The notes under the pieces are model-generated. The model worked only from the letters and a program-made list of their open reading frames with translations, was not told the DNA's origin and did no database searches. From assembly GCF_009600885.1 (NCBI RefSeq), contig NZ_VCLA01000066.1, forward strand, positions 16,006 to 70,663: a DNA stretch of 54,658 nucleotides. Reading direction: 5' to 3'. Shown here one piece after another: positions 35,424 to 44,264 of this stretch. The stretch comes from Streptomyces jumonjinensis. Its GTDB lineage: Bacteria > Actinomycetota > Actinomycetes > Streptomycetales > Streptomycetaceae. The translations under genes and the position numbers were made by a program. Position 1 is the stretch's first letter; each line of letters starts with the position of its first letter.

Positions 35424-35707
35424 TCCTCACGCCGGGGGCCCCGGGCGGGACCGGGAGCCTCCGGCACGCCAGGGTCCGGGTGCGGGGAGTCCGGCTTCCG
35501 GGCACCCCCGCACAAGGCACGAGTGCCGCGCCGACCTCCGCGCGACAGACGACCGGCCTGTCCAGGAGGAGGACCCCCCGGACGGACACCCGCCCGGGGG
35601 TTCCGGCTTCCGGGGCGCCCGCCCCGTACCAGGCATGAGCACTCCGGGCCCACCCCCGCACCGCCACGACGGTTCCCTACGGCCGGGCCGCCGGCGGCAG
35701 CCCTGGG

Positions 35708-36991
35708 TCATCCCGCGATGGAGTCGAGCTGTTCGGCGGCGGGCCGCAGCGCCCAGAGGTCACCTCCCGGCGGCGGCTCCAGCCCCGGGACCGCGGCTCT
35801 CGCCCCGGGGTCCCCCGCGTCCGCCGCCGCGTGGACCACATCCGTCGCCGCGTACCGCAGAAACGTCAGTTCGGGGTGGGGCCAGGGGGCCGCGCCGGTC
35901 GCCGCCGGCAGCAGATACCGCACCGCCTTCGCCAGGCTCTGCCCCTGCGGGCCCCGGTGCGCCCAGAGATCGACTCCGAGCTGAGCGCCGATCGCGGCGA
36001 GCCGGACGTGGGCGACCAGGCCGAAGGTCGAGTAGTGCCAGCTGCGGGTTCTGCGCAGCTCCTGCGGCTGACGGCCGTCCGCCGCGATCTGGGCGTCGAT
36101 CCGCTTGACGCGGGCGTCGCGGACGATCCGCCGGGCCAGCGCCCGGTCCCCGGTCGCGACGGCGAGCGCGGCGAGCTGCATGTCGTGGAACGTGCCGTGG
36201 TTGTTCTCGGCCGCCGCCTCCTCCTTGCCGAAGTCGCTGGTACGCAGCCACTCCAGGAACGCGACGTTCCAGGCCCGCATCGCGGCCCGGTCGCCCGCCC
36301 CCCAGCCGGGCGCGTCGGCGCCGAGGATCGCGACGGCGTCCAGCACACTCGTATACATCTGCGAGAAGTCGATGATCCCGATCGCCCGGCCGTCGTACTT
36401 GCACGGGATGAACTGCCCGTGGTCGAGGTTCGGGTTCATCCTGGTCGCCGGGTCCGTGAACCAGCTCCGCAGAATGCTCGCCGCGTGCTCGGCGTACTGC
36501 TTGCGGCCCGTGTAGTACCAGGCCAGGGCCAGGGTGGTGGACGCGTTGACGACCTTGCCGATCTCCGGCCTGTCCGTGCCGGTGTCGACCTCGGGATTGC
36601 GCTCGCCGTCCCGCTGGACATACGGACAGCCCCAGGGGTTCTCCGGGGTCCTCGGCTTGGTCGGCCACCAGTAGGGGGCCTGGCTCAGATAGTCATGGGG
36701 GTCGCCGCTCGGCGCGGGTCTGGGCTTGTCCACCACGGTCCAGGGCCCCTGCCCGAGCCAGCCGTCCGCGCGGGCGGCGAGCTCCTCCGCCGCCCGGCGC
36801 AGCGCGGGGTCGCCCCGGTCGAGCCGTCTCTTCGCCTGCTGGAGCCGCTCTCCGTCGATCACCACCGTCCGGGGCGGCGGGCCGGAGCCCGCCGGGGCGG
36901 CCTGGGAGGGAGCCGTCGGCGCCAGCACGGCGAGCGCGGCGGCCACGGCGGTGAGGACGACTCCCCACCGCCGTGCGGGATTTGCGGCCAT
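35708..36991 (-). CDS. Secreted alginate lyase family protein (PL5-like)
   Basis: A 427-residue exported protein. The N-terminus 'MAANPARRWGVVLTAVAAAL' plus 'APTAPSQAAPA' is a clear signal peptide. The mature part is an alpha/alpha-toroid of the alginate lyase family, with 'DYLSQAPYWWPTKPRTPENP' (substrate cleft), 'NASTTLALAWYYTGRKQYAE', the catalytic-type 'ENNHGTFHDMQLAALAVATG' (Asn-His) and 'RTRSWHYSTFGLVAHVRLAA' with the Tyr. It should cleave uronate-containing polysaccharide by beta-elimination; in soil Streptomyces the real substrate may be a plant or bacterial glycan rather than alginate. ATG 36991 has GGGAG upstream. A 15-bp palindrome lies 22 bases before the start. Confidence 0.87.
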   Translation of the reverse strand: MAANPARRWGVVLTAVAAALAVLAPTAPSQAAPAGSGPPPRTVVIDGERLQQAKRRLDRGDPALRRAAEELAARADGWLGQGPWTVVDKPRPAPSGDPHDYLSQAPYWWPTKPRTPENPWGCPYVQRDGERNPEVDTGTDRPEIGKVVNASTTLALAWYYTGRKQYAEHAASILRSWFTDPATRMNPNLDHGQFIPCKYDGRAIGIIDFSQMYTSVLDAVAILGADAPGWGAGDRAAMRAWNVAFLEWLRTSDFGKEEAAAENNHGTFHDMQLAALAVATGDRALARRIVRDARVKRIDAQIAADGRQPQELRRTRSWHYSTFGLVAHVRLAAIGAQLGVDLWAHRGPQGQSLAKAVRYLLPAATGAAPWPHPELTFLRYAATDVVHAAADAGDPGARAAVPGLEPPPGGDLWALRPAAEQLDSIAG

Positions 36992-37012
36992 CACACACTC
37001 CCTGTCAGATAT

Positions 37013-37027
37013 ATGAATCAGATTCAT
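37013..37027. promoter_or_regulatory. ATGAATC-A-GATTCAT palindrome
   Basis: A perfect 7-bp-arm palindrome with a single central base lies 22 bases upstream of the alginate-lyase-like start and about 170 bases upstream of the uracil permease. The AT-rich core stands out in this 72% GC context. It resembles GntR/FadR-type sites; the regulator is not encoded next door. Confidence 0.6.
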
Positions 37028-37199
37028 GGACCGGACCGTGTGAGCGTAGGACCGCGGGCCAGAGGTGACAATCCCGTGCGCACCATTCACGGAGGGAACC
37101 TCTGGCCGAAAGTCGCACTACCATTGCGCCGTTCCGCGATCGCGTTCATCGATCGCATTCCGGTCGTCGACGACCCCCTGGACAGAAATGGAGCGGCCC

Positions 37200-38648
37200 G
37201 TGAACCTCGGCGTGCGCTGGACCCTGCACGGCGACGGGCGGACACCCGCTCCGGGCGCCGTCGTACGCCCCGACGAACGGCTCACCTGGCCGCGTACGGC
37301 GGGGCTCGGCGCTCAGCATGTCGTGGCCATGTTCGGCGCTTCCTTCGTCGCCCCCGTGCTCATGGGTCTTGATCCCAATCTCGCGATCATGATGTCCGGC
37401 GTCGCGACGATGATCTTCCTGCTCGCCACCCGCGGCCGGGTGCCCAGCTATCTCGGCTGTTCGCTCTCGTTCGTCGGCGTCGCCGCCGCCATCCGGGCGG
37501 GCGGCGGCGACAGCGCGACCGTCACGGGCGCGGTCTTCGTGGTGGGCGCCGCCCTCTTCCTCGCGGGCCTCGCCGTCCAGCGGTTCGGCGCGCGGATCAT
37601 CCACGCCGCGATGCCGCCGATCGTGACCGGCGCGGTGGTCATGCTGATCGGCTTCAATCTCGCGCCGGTCACCGCCAGCACGTACTGGCCGCAGGACCAG
37701 TGGACGGCCCTGCTCGTGATGCTCTTCACCGGTCTGGCCGTGGTCTGTCTGCGGGGCTTCCTCTCCCGTATCGCGATCTTCCTCGGCCTGCTCTTCGGCT
37801 ATCTGCTCTCCTGGGTCCTCGACCGGGTCTTCGGCATGATCAATTCCCCCACGGCCGAGGGCAAGGTGACCGACCACTGGCGGCTCGATCTCTCCGGGGT
37901 GGGGAAGGCGGACTGGATCGGGCTGCCCTCGTTCCACGGGCCGAGCTTCGAGTGGTCGGCGATCCTGGTCGCGCTGCCCGTGGTCATCGCGCTGATCGCG
38001 GAGAACGCCGGTCATGTGAAGGCCGTGGGCGAGATGACCGGCGACTCGCTCGACGACAAGCTCGGCACCGCGATCGCGGCGGACGGCGCGGCCTCCATGC
38101 TCTCCACCGCCGTCGGCGGCCCGCCGAACACCACCTACTCCGAGAACATCGGCGTCATGGCCGCCACCCGCGTCTACTCGACCGCCGCGTACTGGGCCGC
38201 CGCCGGATTCGCCCTGCTGTTCGGACTCTGCCCGAAGTTCGGCGCGGTCGTGGCGGCGATCCCCGGCGGAGTGCTCGGCGGGATCACCGTGATTCTGTAC
38301 GGGATGATCGGCCTGCTGGGCGCGCAGATCTGGATCAACGCCAAGGTCGATCTGAGCAATCCGCTGAATCTGGTTCCGGCCGCGGCGGGCATCATCATCG
38401 GCGTCGGCGGGGTCAGCCTGAAGATCACCGACGACTTCGAGCTGAGCGGTATCGCGCTGGGCACGATCGTGGTCATCACCGGCTACCACGTGCTGCGGGC
38501 CTTCGCCCCGGCTCATATGAAAAAGCGGGAACCGCTGTTGGACGCGGGTACCTCCACCTACGACTCCGACTCCGGCTCGGAGCCCGGCTCCGGCTCCGGC
38601 TCCGATGGCAGCGGTGCGGGAAGCGGCGGCGCCCAGGTGAAGCGGTAG
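37200..38648 (+). CDS. Uracil/xanthine permease (NCS2 family)
   Basis: A 482-residue nucleobase:cation symporter with about 14 helices. It carries the NCS2 signatures GAQHVVAMFG (Gln-His near the N-terminus), 'ALIAENAGHVKAVGEMTG' with the substrate-binding Glu and His, and 'GGPPNTTYSENIGVMAATRV'. The Ala-Glu-Asn rather than Gln-Glu-like context favours uracil (UraA/PyrP) over xanthine. GTG at 37200 has GGAG six bases upstream; the ATG at 37188 is an alternative. The C-terminal about 35 residues are a Ser/Gly/Asp tail with GSGSGSD units from slippage-prone DNA. It is divergent from the alginate-lyase-like gene. Confidence 0.93.
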   Translation: MNLGVRWTLHGDGRTPAPGAVVRPDERLTWPRTAGLGAQHVVAMFGASFVAPVLMGLDPNLAIMMSGVATMIFLLATRGRVPSYLGCSLSFVGVAAAIRAGGGDSATVTGAVFVVGAALFLAGLAVQRFGARIIHAAMPPIVTGAVVMLIGFNLAPVTASTYWPQDQWTALLVMLFTGLAVVCLRGFLSRIAIFLGLLFGYLLSWVLDRVFGMINSPTAEGKVTDHWRLDLSGVGKADWIGLPSFHGPSFEWSAILVALPVVIALIAENAGHVKAVGEMTGDSLDDKLGTAIAADGAASMLSTAVGGPPNTTYSENIGVMAATRVYSTAAYWAAAGFALLFGLCPKFGAVVAAIPGGVLGGITVILYGMIGLLGAQIWINAKVDLSNPLNLVPAAAGIIIGVGGVSLKITDDFELSGIALGTIVVITGYHVLRAFAPAHMKKREPLLDAGTSTYDSDSGSEPGSGSGSDGSGAGSGGAQVKR

Positions 38649-38737
38649 CCGGGTGAAGCGATAGCCGGATTCCCCCGTTCCGGGGAAGTCCCGGCCGCAC
38701 TCCGCCGGATCCGCCCGGCGACTGGGACGCTGCCCCC

Positions 38738-39463
38738 ATGGCACCCAGGGAACAGCTCACGGCGGGCACGGCCAGTACGCCCCAGGCAGCGGACACGACG
38801 GCGGACACAGCAGCGGACACGGTGGAGCGGATGCGGGCGCTCCACTCCCGTCTGCCCGCGAAGGACGGCGTCGCGGTCTTCCACCGGATCTATCTGACGG
38901 TGACCGAGGAGCTCGCCCAGCGCACCGGCGCGGACGGCTCCCCCGAACGCCGGGGAACGACCGTGCTCGACACGCTCCTCGCCCAGCGCTATCTGACGGC
39001 GGTTTCCGCCGGGGATCTCGGGCTGCGACCGCCCGCCTGCTGGCAGCCGCTGCTCCAGTACCGCCACCACCCCGGCGTACGGCCCGCCCAGTTCGCGCTC
39101 GCCGGGATCAACGCCCATGTCGGACATGATCTTGCGCTCGCCGTGGTGGACGCCTGCCGGCTGCTGGAGTGCGAGCCGGAGGAGCTGGAGAACGACGTGG
39201 ACCGCGTCGACGAGACGCTCACCCTGCTGGAGGAGCGCCTGCGCGACGATCTGACGCCGGGCCCGGATCTGCTGGAGCTCGCCGATCCGCTCACCCATCT
39301 GATGGGGGCGTGGAGTCTGGACCGGGCCAGGGAGGGAGCCTGGTCGGCGGCCCGGCTGCTCTGGCGGATCAGGGAGCTCCCGGCCCTGGCCGAGGAGTTC
39401 GCCGAGCGGCTCGACACGGGCGCCGGGCTGGTCGGGCGCTGCCTTCTCACCCCCTGGCCCTGA
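38738..39463 (+). CDS. DUF5995 family protein
   Basis: A 241-residue soluble, mostly alpha-helical protein. The family core is 'GVAVFHRIYLTVTEELAQR', 'DTLLAQRYLTAV' and the signature 'FALAGINAHVGHDLALAVVD'. Two conserved histidines in the signature (NAHxGHDL) and one after 'YRHHPG' suggest a metal or cofactor site, but no activity is established. Near the N-terminus, QAADTTADTAADTVE is a small DTAADT duplication. It follows the uracil permease by 90 bases on the same strand and is convergent with the lysine monooxygenase gene (48 bases between stops). Confidence 0.85.
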   Translation: MAPREQLTAGTASTPQAADTTADTAADTVERMRALHSRLPAKDGVAVFHRIYLTVTEELAQRTGADGSPERRGTTVLDTLLAQRYLTAVSAGDLGLRPPACWQPLLQYRHHPGVRPAQFALAGINAHVGHDLALAVVDACRLLECEPEELENDVDRVDETLTLLEERLRDDLTPGPDLLELADPLTHLMGAWSLDRAREGAWSAARLLWRIRELPALAEEFAERLDTGAGLVGRCLLTPWP

Positions 39464-39511
39464 CCGAACCCCTCACCGGGCCGCGCCGCCCGGTGAGGGC
39501 CGCCAGGTGGC

Positions 39512-41218
39512 TCAGTCCTCCGGCAGCTCGACCGGGGCGATCTCGTCGTACACATCGCCCGGACCCGGGTTGGTCGGATCGGTCGCTCCACCGAGCTGGC
39601 TCATCACACCCCACACCGCGTTCAGCGCGGTCTGCACCGCGCCCTCCGCCCAGCCCGCCGTCCAGGAGATGTCGTCGCCCGCCAGGAAGATGCCCCGCTT
39701 CTCCGCGGGCAGCCGGTCCTGCATGAAGTGGGTGAACAGCCGCCGCTGATAGCGGTAGTGACCGGGCAGATTCGCCTTGAACGCGCCCATGAAGTACGGC
39801 TCGTTCTCCCAGGACACGGTGACCGGGTTGCCGATGATGTGGCTGCGGATGTCGACCTTCGGATAGATCTCGCCGAGCGAGTTCAGCATGACCTCCATCC
39901 GCTCGTTGGCCGACAGCGGCAGCCATTTGAGGCTGTCGTCGCACCAGGTGTACGAGAGGCAGATGACGGCCGGCGCGTCGGGGCCGTTGTCCAGCAGATA
40001 GGTGCCCCGGGTCATCCGGTCGGTGAGCGTCATCGACATGGCGTCCCGCCCGGTCGTCTCGTCCTTGTCCAGCCAGAACGGCCGGTCGACCGGGACGAAG
40101 AGCTTGGACGACTCCATGTAGTGGGTGCGCTCGATCGCGGTCCAGTGGTCGATCGGGAAGAGCGAGTCATCGCAGGCGATCTTGGAGAGCAGCATCCAGG
40201 ACTGGGCGGTGAACACGGCCGCCTGATAGGTCCGGATGTCCCCCGAGGCGTCGGTGACCGTGATCCGGTTCCCGGCGGTGCGGTTGAGCCGGGTCACGGC
40301 GGGCTTCGGCGCTCCGCCGTGCAGCGAGGAGAGCGAGGTGCCCAGCGGCCAGTGAACGATCTTCGCGGGCTCCCGCTCCCACAGCCGCAGCGGCAGCTGC
40401 TGGCTCCCCTCGACGATGCCCCGGTGGTGATCGTCCGCCTCGGAGTACACCACCCGCAGGATCTCCAGGATCGAGTTGGGGAAGTCGGTGTCCCAGCCGC
40501 CCGTGCCGAAGCCGACCTGACCGAAGATCTCCCGGTGCCGGAAGGACTTGAACGACTCGGAGTCGCAGAGGAACCCGTAGAACGTCTGGTTGTCCAGCTT
40601 CTCCACCAGCCGCGCCCAGATCTCCCGGATACGCGGCACATCGCGCTCGCGCATGGCGCGGTTCATCTCGGAGAAGTCGGCGCCCTCCTCCAGAACGGCG
40701 TTCCACGCGTCCATCACATCGCGGTAGACCTGGGGAAGGTCGTCGATGGTCTCGGCGTAGTGCGTCTCGCCCTTGAGGTCGACCACGGTCGAGGGGGTTC
40801 CCGGGGCGAGCGGATTGGGGAACGGCGTGGTGGTCAGCCCCACCAGATCGATGTAGTGCTGAAGCGCGGTCGAGGACGGCGGAAAGCGCATCGCGCCCAT
40901 CTCGGCGGTGAGCGCGCCCCCCTCGCCCGCCGCGCCGCAGCCGTCGAAGCCCACCGTACGGAGCCGTCCGCCGATGCGGTCCGCCTCGTAGACGACCGGC
41001 TTGAGCCCCATCTTCATCAGCTCATACGCGGTGACCAGACCGGAGAGCCCGCCGCCGATGACCGCGACCTCGGTGCCGTGCTCGGTCGCGGGGATCTGCC
41101 CGAGGCCCGCGGGATGGGCCAGGAAGTCGTCGTACGCGAAGGGGAAGTCCGGGCCGAACATGGTGATCGGCGGCTGCGCGTCGGTGTGCTGGACGGCGGT
41201 GGGCACCGTGGACGTCAT
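39512..41218 (-). CDS. davB: L-lysine 2-monooxygenase (DavB-like)
   Basis: A 568-residue flavin amine oxidase family enzyme. The FAD-binding GGGLSGLVTAYELMKMG follows a signature N-terminal 'ITMFGPDFPFAYDDFLAHPA'. Later come 'FRHREIFGQVGFGTGGWDTD', 'LTDRMTRGTYLLDNGPD' and 'IFLAGDDISWTAGWAEGAVQ'. From memory, Pseudomonas putida DavB has nearly the same blocks and length, which distinguishes it from tryptophan 2-monooxygenase and L-amino acid oxidases. DavB converts lysine + O2 to 5-aminovaleramide + CO2 + H2O. The next gene upstream encodes the expected amidase and the one before that an AsnC regulator, all on the minus strand (62 bases between davB and davA). ATG 41218 has AAGGAG upstream. 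Confidence 0.88.
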   Translation of the reverse strand: MTSTVPTAVQHTDAQPPITMFGPDFPFAYDDFLAHPAGLGQIPATEHGTEVAVIGGGLSGLVTAYELMKMGLKPVVYEADRIGGRLRTVGFDGCGAAGEGGALTAEMGAMRFPPSSTALQHYIDLVGLTTTPFPNPLAPGTPSTVVDLKGETHYAETIDDLPQVYRDVMDAWNAVLEEGADFSEMNRAMRERDVPRIREIWARLVEKLDNQTFYGFLCDSESFKSFRHREIFGQVGFGTGGWDTDFPNSILEILRVVYSEADDHHRGIVEGSQQLPLRLWEREPAKIVHWPLGTSLSSLHGGAPKPAVTRLNRTAGNRITVTDASGDIRTYQAAVFTAQSWMLLSKIACDDSLFPIDHWTAIERTHYMESSKLFVPVDRPFWLDKDETTGRDAMSMTLTDRMTRGTYLLDNGPDAPAVICLSYTWCDDSLKWLPLSANERMEVMLNSLGEIYPKVDIRSHIIGNPVTVSWENEPYFMGAFKANLPGHYRYQRRLFTHFMQDRLPAEKRGIFLAGDDISWTAGWAEGAVQTALNAVWGVMSQLGGATDPTNPGPGDVYDEIAPVELPED

Positions 41219-41280
41219 GGGGTGCGGACTCCTTGCACGAGAAAAAAGAGAAGAAAGAGGGACCGGCGGCGGATGCGCGC

Positions 41281-42111
41281 TCAGCGGTCCCTGGGGAGCG
41301 GGGCGGTCAGCGAGGCGTACAGCCCGGGGCGGCGGTCGCTCAGATAGGGATTGGCCGCCCGTGACCCGCCGAGGAACTCCGGGTCCACCTCGCCGGTGAC
41401 CAGATCCTCACCGCGGCCCGCCCGCACCCGCGCCAGACCGTCGGGCCCGGCGAGACAGCTCAGCCCGATGAATTCGAACTCCCCCTCGGGGCCGGTCCGG
41501 TTGACATAGGCGATGTACATCTGGCTCTCGAAGGCCCGCACCGGGACCAGCGACTCGGCGACGAACTGGAAGGGGTGCATCTGCGCGGTCGGCACCAGCA
41601 GCAGATCCGTACCGGCCAGCGCATGCGCCCGCACGTTCTCCGGGAACTCCACGTCGTAGCAGATCAGCATCCCGATCCGGACGCCGTCCAGCTCGGCCTG
41701 GACGACCGGCTGCTCGCCCGGGGTGAACCAGCGCTGCTCGAAGCAGCCGAAGAGATGGGTCTTGCGGTAGTTGGCGAGCCGGTCGCCGCCGGGGCCGATC
41801 AGCTGCGCGGAGTTGAAGATCCGCTCGCCGCCGTCCACCGTGTCCCGCTCGGGGTATCCGTACACGATGGCGAGGCCATGGCGTACGGCGATCTCGGCGA
41901 CGGCACCGGCGGCCGGCCCATCGGCCGCCTCCGCCAGCTCGGGCACCCGGTCCCCGATCGCGTACCCGGTCAGAAACATCTCCGGGGTCACCAGCAGACC
42001 CGCGCCGGCTGCCGCGGCCCGCGCGGCGGCCTCGTCGAGCGCCGCGAGATTCCTGGCGACCGACCCCGGCCGGCCGGAGCTCTGGAGCAGGGTGGTGCGC
42101 AGCGATGGCAT
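41281..42111 (-). CDS. davA: Carbon-nitrogen hydrolase, probable 5-aminovaleramidase (DavA-like)
   Basis: A 276-residue nitrilase-superfamily enzyme with the complete triad: Glu44 in VTPEMFLTGY, Lys117 in 'NYRKTHLF' and Cys151 in 'MLICYDVEFPENVR'. Alone it could be any amidase of this branch. Placed directly before a lysine 2-monooxygenase gene, it most likely hydrolyses 5-aminovaleramide to 5-aminovalerate and ammonia, the second step of the DavBA pathway. ATG 42111 follows GAGG by six bases. Genes for the next steps (DavT, DavD) are not in the window, so 5-aminovalerate must be handled by enzymes elsewhere, or released. Confidence 0.85.
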   Translation of the reverse strand: MPSLRTTLLQSSGRPGSVARNLAALDEAAARAAAAGAGLLVTPEMFLTGYAIGDRVPELAEAADGPAAGAVAEIAVRHGLAIVYGYPERDTVDGGERIFNSAQLIGPGGDRLANYRKTHLFGCFEQRWFTPGEQPVVQAELDGVRIGMLICYDVEFPENVRAHALAGTDLLLVPTAQMHPFQFVAESLVPVRAFESQMYIAYVNRTGPEGEFEFIGLSCLAGPDGLARVRAGRGEDLVTGEVDPEFLGGSRAANPYLSDRRPGLYASLTAPLPRDR

Positions 42112-42336
42112 GGCTGACCTCGGCGGATGATTGCGGGGCGTAAGGGACGGGGAAGACGTTCAAAACGGTACGGTCCGGGCTCAGGTGCGGACAAGGCGCG
42201 ACCGTTGCGCGCTGATGAGCGATTTATTGCGTGATCCTCGCCGGTCATGGCGATTCATTGCGCGAAGCCCCGCTCAGACCGTGGGACGGGCGTTTTCACC
42301 CGTGCGTGGAGCCGGGACTCAGGGCGCGTGGCGCGT

Positions 42337-42406
42337 GGCTCGGGACTCAGAGCTCGGGACTCAGAGCTCGTGGCTCAGGGCTCGTGGCTCAGAGCTCGTA
42401 GCTCAG
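42337..42406. repeat. 14-bp tandem repeat, five copies, across the asnC stop
   Basis: Five abutting copies of (A/G)GCTCG(T/G)GGCTCAG-type 14-mers start at 42337, 42351, 42365, 42379 and 42393. The last copy contains the stop codon (42403-42405) of the minus-strand AsnC regulator gene, so each downstream copy carries a fossil of that stop. Confidence 0.92.
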
Positions 42407-42858
42407 GCAGGTGAGCCCGAGGAGAAGCGCCTCAGCAGCGGTGAGAGCACCAGCACCGATTTGGTGCGCTCCACGAAGGGCTCCCCCGCGATCCGCTCCA
42501 GCACCCGCTCGAAGTGGCGCATGTCGGCGGCGAAGACCTGAAGGATGGCGTCCGCCTCGCCGGTGACGGTGGAGGCGGAAGCGATCTCCGGATAGCGCTT
42601 GAGCCCGCGCTCGATGGCTTCCGGCGAGGTGTTGCTGCGGCAGTAGAGCTCGATGAACCCCTCGGTCTCCCAGCCGAGCGCGGCCGGGTCGACCCGTACG
42701 GTGAAACCGGTGATCGCGCCCACGGAGCGCAGCCGGTCCACCCTCCGCTTCACGGCGGGGGCGGACAGACCCACCAGCGAGCCGATGTCGGCGTAGGAGC
42801 GGCGGGCGTCCTCCGCGAGAGCGTGGACGATGCGTTCGTCGAGGTCGTTGAGTCGCAC
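42403..42858 (-). CDS. AsnC/Lrp family regulator of the lysine catabolic genes
   Basis: A 151-residue regulator. The AsnC helix-turn-helix (about residues 3-55, 'LDERIVHALAEDARRSYADI', 'SAPAVKRRVDRLRSVGAI') is followed by the RAM effector domain (about 65-140, 'YPEIASASTVTGEADAILQV'). GTG at 42858 (VRLNDLDERIV) gives the normal length; the longer frame to 43056 is rejected. Position directly before davA and davB on the same strand suggests control of these genes, probably with lysine as effector; in other bacteria amino acid catabolic operons are commonly under a local Lrp protein. About 290 bases separate it from davA, including a tandem repeat that starts at its own stop. Confidence 0.9.
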   Translation of the reverse strand: MRLNDLDERIVHALAEDARRSYADIGSLVGLSAPAVKRRVDRLRSVGAITGFTVRVDPAALGWETEGFIELYCRSNTSPEAIERGLKRYPEIASASTVTGEADAILQVFAADMRHFERVLERIAGEPFVERTKSVLVLSPLLRRFSSGSPA

Positions 42859-43229
42859 TGCGGGTGGATCACTTCTCTGCCGGGGCCGGTGGATGGGATG
42901 CGGCGCGATGCCGTCACCGCAGTAGAAGCAGTAGAACACGAACGCACGGGCGGTCCGGACCGCCCCGAAGCCCCTCCTCGTACCGGCGCTCGACAGCGGG
43001 TGCGTACGGGTGAACGCCACCGGCCCCGGCGGTGGCGGCCGGCCCGCCCACGGCATGCTTTCCCTGCTCGCCGGCGACCCGGCGACCAGCAGTTCAGCGA
43101 CCCAGCAGCTCAGCGATTCAGCAGCTCAGCGGCCTCAAGGGCTTGAAGGGGCCCCCTTGACACATGATCCGTTCTGCTGCACGGTGCCGCGGTCCGCCGA
43201 TCTCTCCCCATCCCCCTGTGGAGGCGCTC
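42859..43229. other. Divergent spacer between asnC and the esterase gene
   Basis: This spacer holds no gene I can support. It contains the asnC promoter region, including a less GC-rich stretch near 42900-42960, and a 16-bp tandem repeat at 43087-43132. The esterase ribosome site (TGGAGG, 43219-43224) is at the end. Confidence 0.6.
43087..43132. repeat. 16-bp tandem repeat, three copies
   Basis: CAGCAGCTCAGCGAT-type units begin at 43087, 43103 and 43119. They share the GCTCAG core with the repeats at 22683 and 42337. Confidence 0.85.
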
Positions 43230-44264
43230 GTGACCTGGCTCGATCCCCGTCCGTTTCTGCACGGCGTGGCCTGGCTCGACGAAGGCCGGCCGGTGCGCGC
43301 CGACCCCGCGGACCGGGGCCGGCTGCCCCGGGACACCTGGGATCGCGCGGTGCTGCCGACCGGCGTACGGCTGGAGTTCACCGCCGGGGGCGCCCGCGCG
43401 GTCCGGCTCCGGTACCGCGCCGCGATGACCGGTCCCGACCTGCTCCCGGACTGTTTCGCCCTGTGGCAGTCGGACCGCTGCCTCTCGGAGACCCTCGCCG
43501 AACCGGCGGCGGAGGCCGCGGTGACCATCCCGCTGCCCACCGGCGCGCGCGGACGGTTCACCGTCTATCTCCCCGAACCCCGCGCACCGGTCGTTCTGGG
43601 GCTGCGCGCCGTGGGCGGCCCGGTCGCCCCCGCACCGGCCCGGCCGCGCTGGCTGGTGCACGGCGACTCCATCACGGAGGGCTGGTGGTCCACCCGCCCG
43701 GCCCGTTCCTGGCCCGCGACGGCGGGCCGCCGCCTCGCCCTGGACACCGTCAATCTGGGCTATGCGGGCACCGCCCACGGCGAGCTCGCCATCGCCGAAC
43801 AGCTCGCGGCCCTGCCCGCCGACGTGCTGACCCTCGCCTTCGGCACCAACTGCTGGTCCAAGGTGCCGTGCTCACCGCCCCTGCTGTACGAGACGGTCCG
43901 GGCGTTCCTCACCGTCGTACGGCAGGGGCATCCGGGCGTCCCGCTGCTGATGGTCTCCCCGGTGCTGCGACCGGCGGCCGAGCACGCTCCCAACCGGCTC
44001 GGGGCCACCCTCGCCGAGCTGCGCTCCGCGCTGGAGCGGGCCGTCGCCGAACGGGCCCGGGAGGATTCCCTGCTGGCCCTGCTGCCGGGGCGCGATGTGC
44101 TCGGCCCCGGGCAGCTGGCCGATGGGATCCATCCCGACGACGAGGGTCACGCCCTGCTGGCCGACGCGGTCACCGGCGCCCTGAGCCCGCTGCTGGAGCG
44201 CTCCGGCGGCGGTCCGCCCCGGCTCATCCGACCGCGAGCAGACCCTCGCGCAGCCGCGTGGTGA
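43230..44264 (+). CDS. SGNH/GDSL hydrolase with N-terminal jelly-roll
   Basis: A 344-residue enzyme. The N-terminal about 140 residues look like the beta-sandwich found in CE2-type carbohydrate esterases. The SGNH domain follows: block I 'LVHGDSITEGWWS' (nucleophile Ser), block II Gly in 'NLGYAGTAHGE', block III 'LAFGTNCWSK' (Asn) and block V 'DGIHPDDEGHALL' (Asp, His). It should deacylate a sugar or small ester. There is no signal peptide, so it is probably cytosolic. GTG 43230 has TGGAGG five bases upstream. Its last 41 bases overlap the 3' end of the convergent sigma factor gene, so the two mRNAs are antisense there. Confidence 0.87.
   Translation: MTWLDPRPFLHGVAWLDEGRPVRADPADRGRLPRDTWDRAVLPTGVRLEFTAGGARAVRLRYRAAMTGPDLLPDCFALWQSDRCLSETLAEPAAEAAVTIPLPTGARGRFTVYLPEPRAPVVLGLRAVGGPVAPAPARPRWLVHGDSITEGWWSTRPARSWPATAGRRLALDTVNLGYAGTAHGELAIAEQLAALPADVLTLAFGTNCWSKVPCSPPLLYETVRAFLTVVRQGHPGVPLLMVSPVLRPAAEHAPNRLGATLAELRSALERAVAERAREDSLLALLPGRDVLGPGQLADGIHPDDEGHALLADAVTGALSPLLERSGGGPPRLIRPRADPRAAAW

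Noticed and set aside
39512..41218. Tryptophan 2-monooxygenase or generic L-amino acid oxidase
   Set aside because: N-terminal and C-terminal blocks match recalled lysine 2-monooxygenase better, and the adjacent amidase and Lrp-type gene fit; specificity still needs assay.
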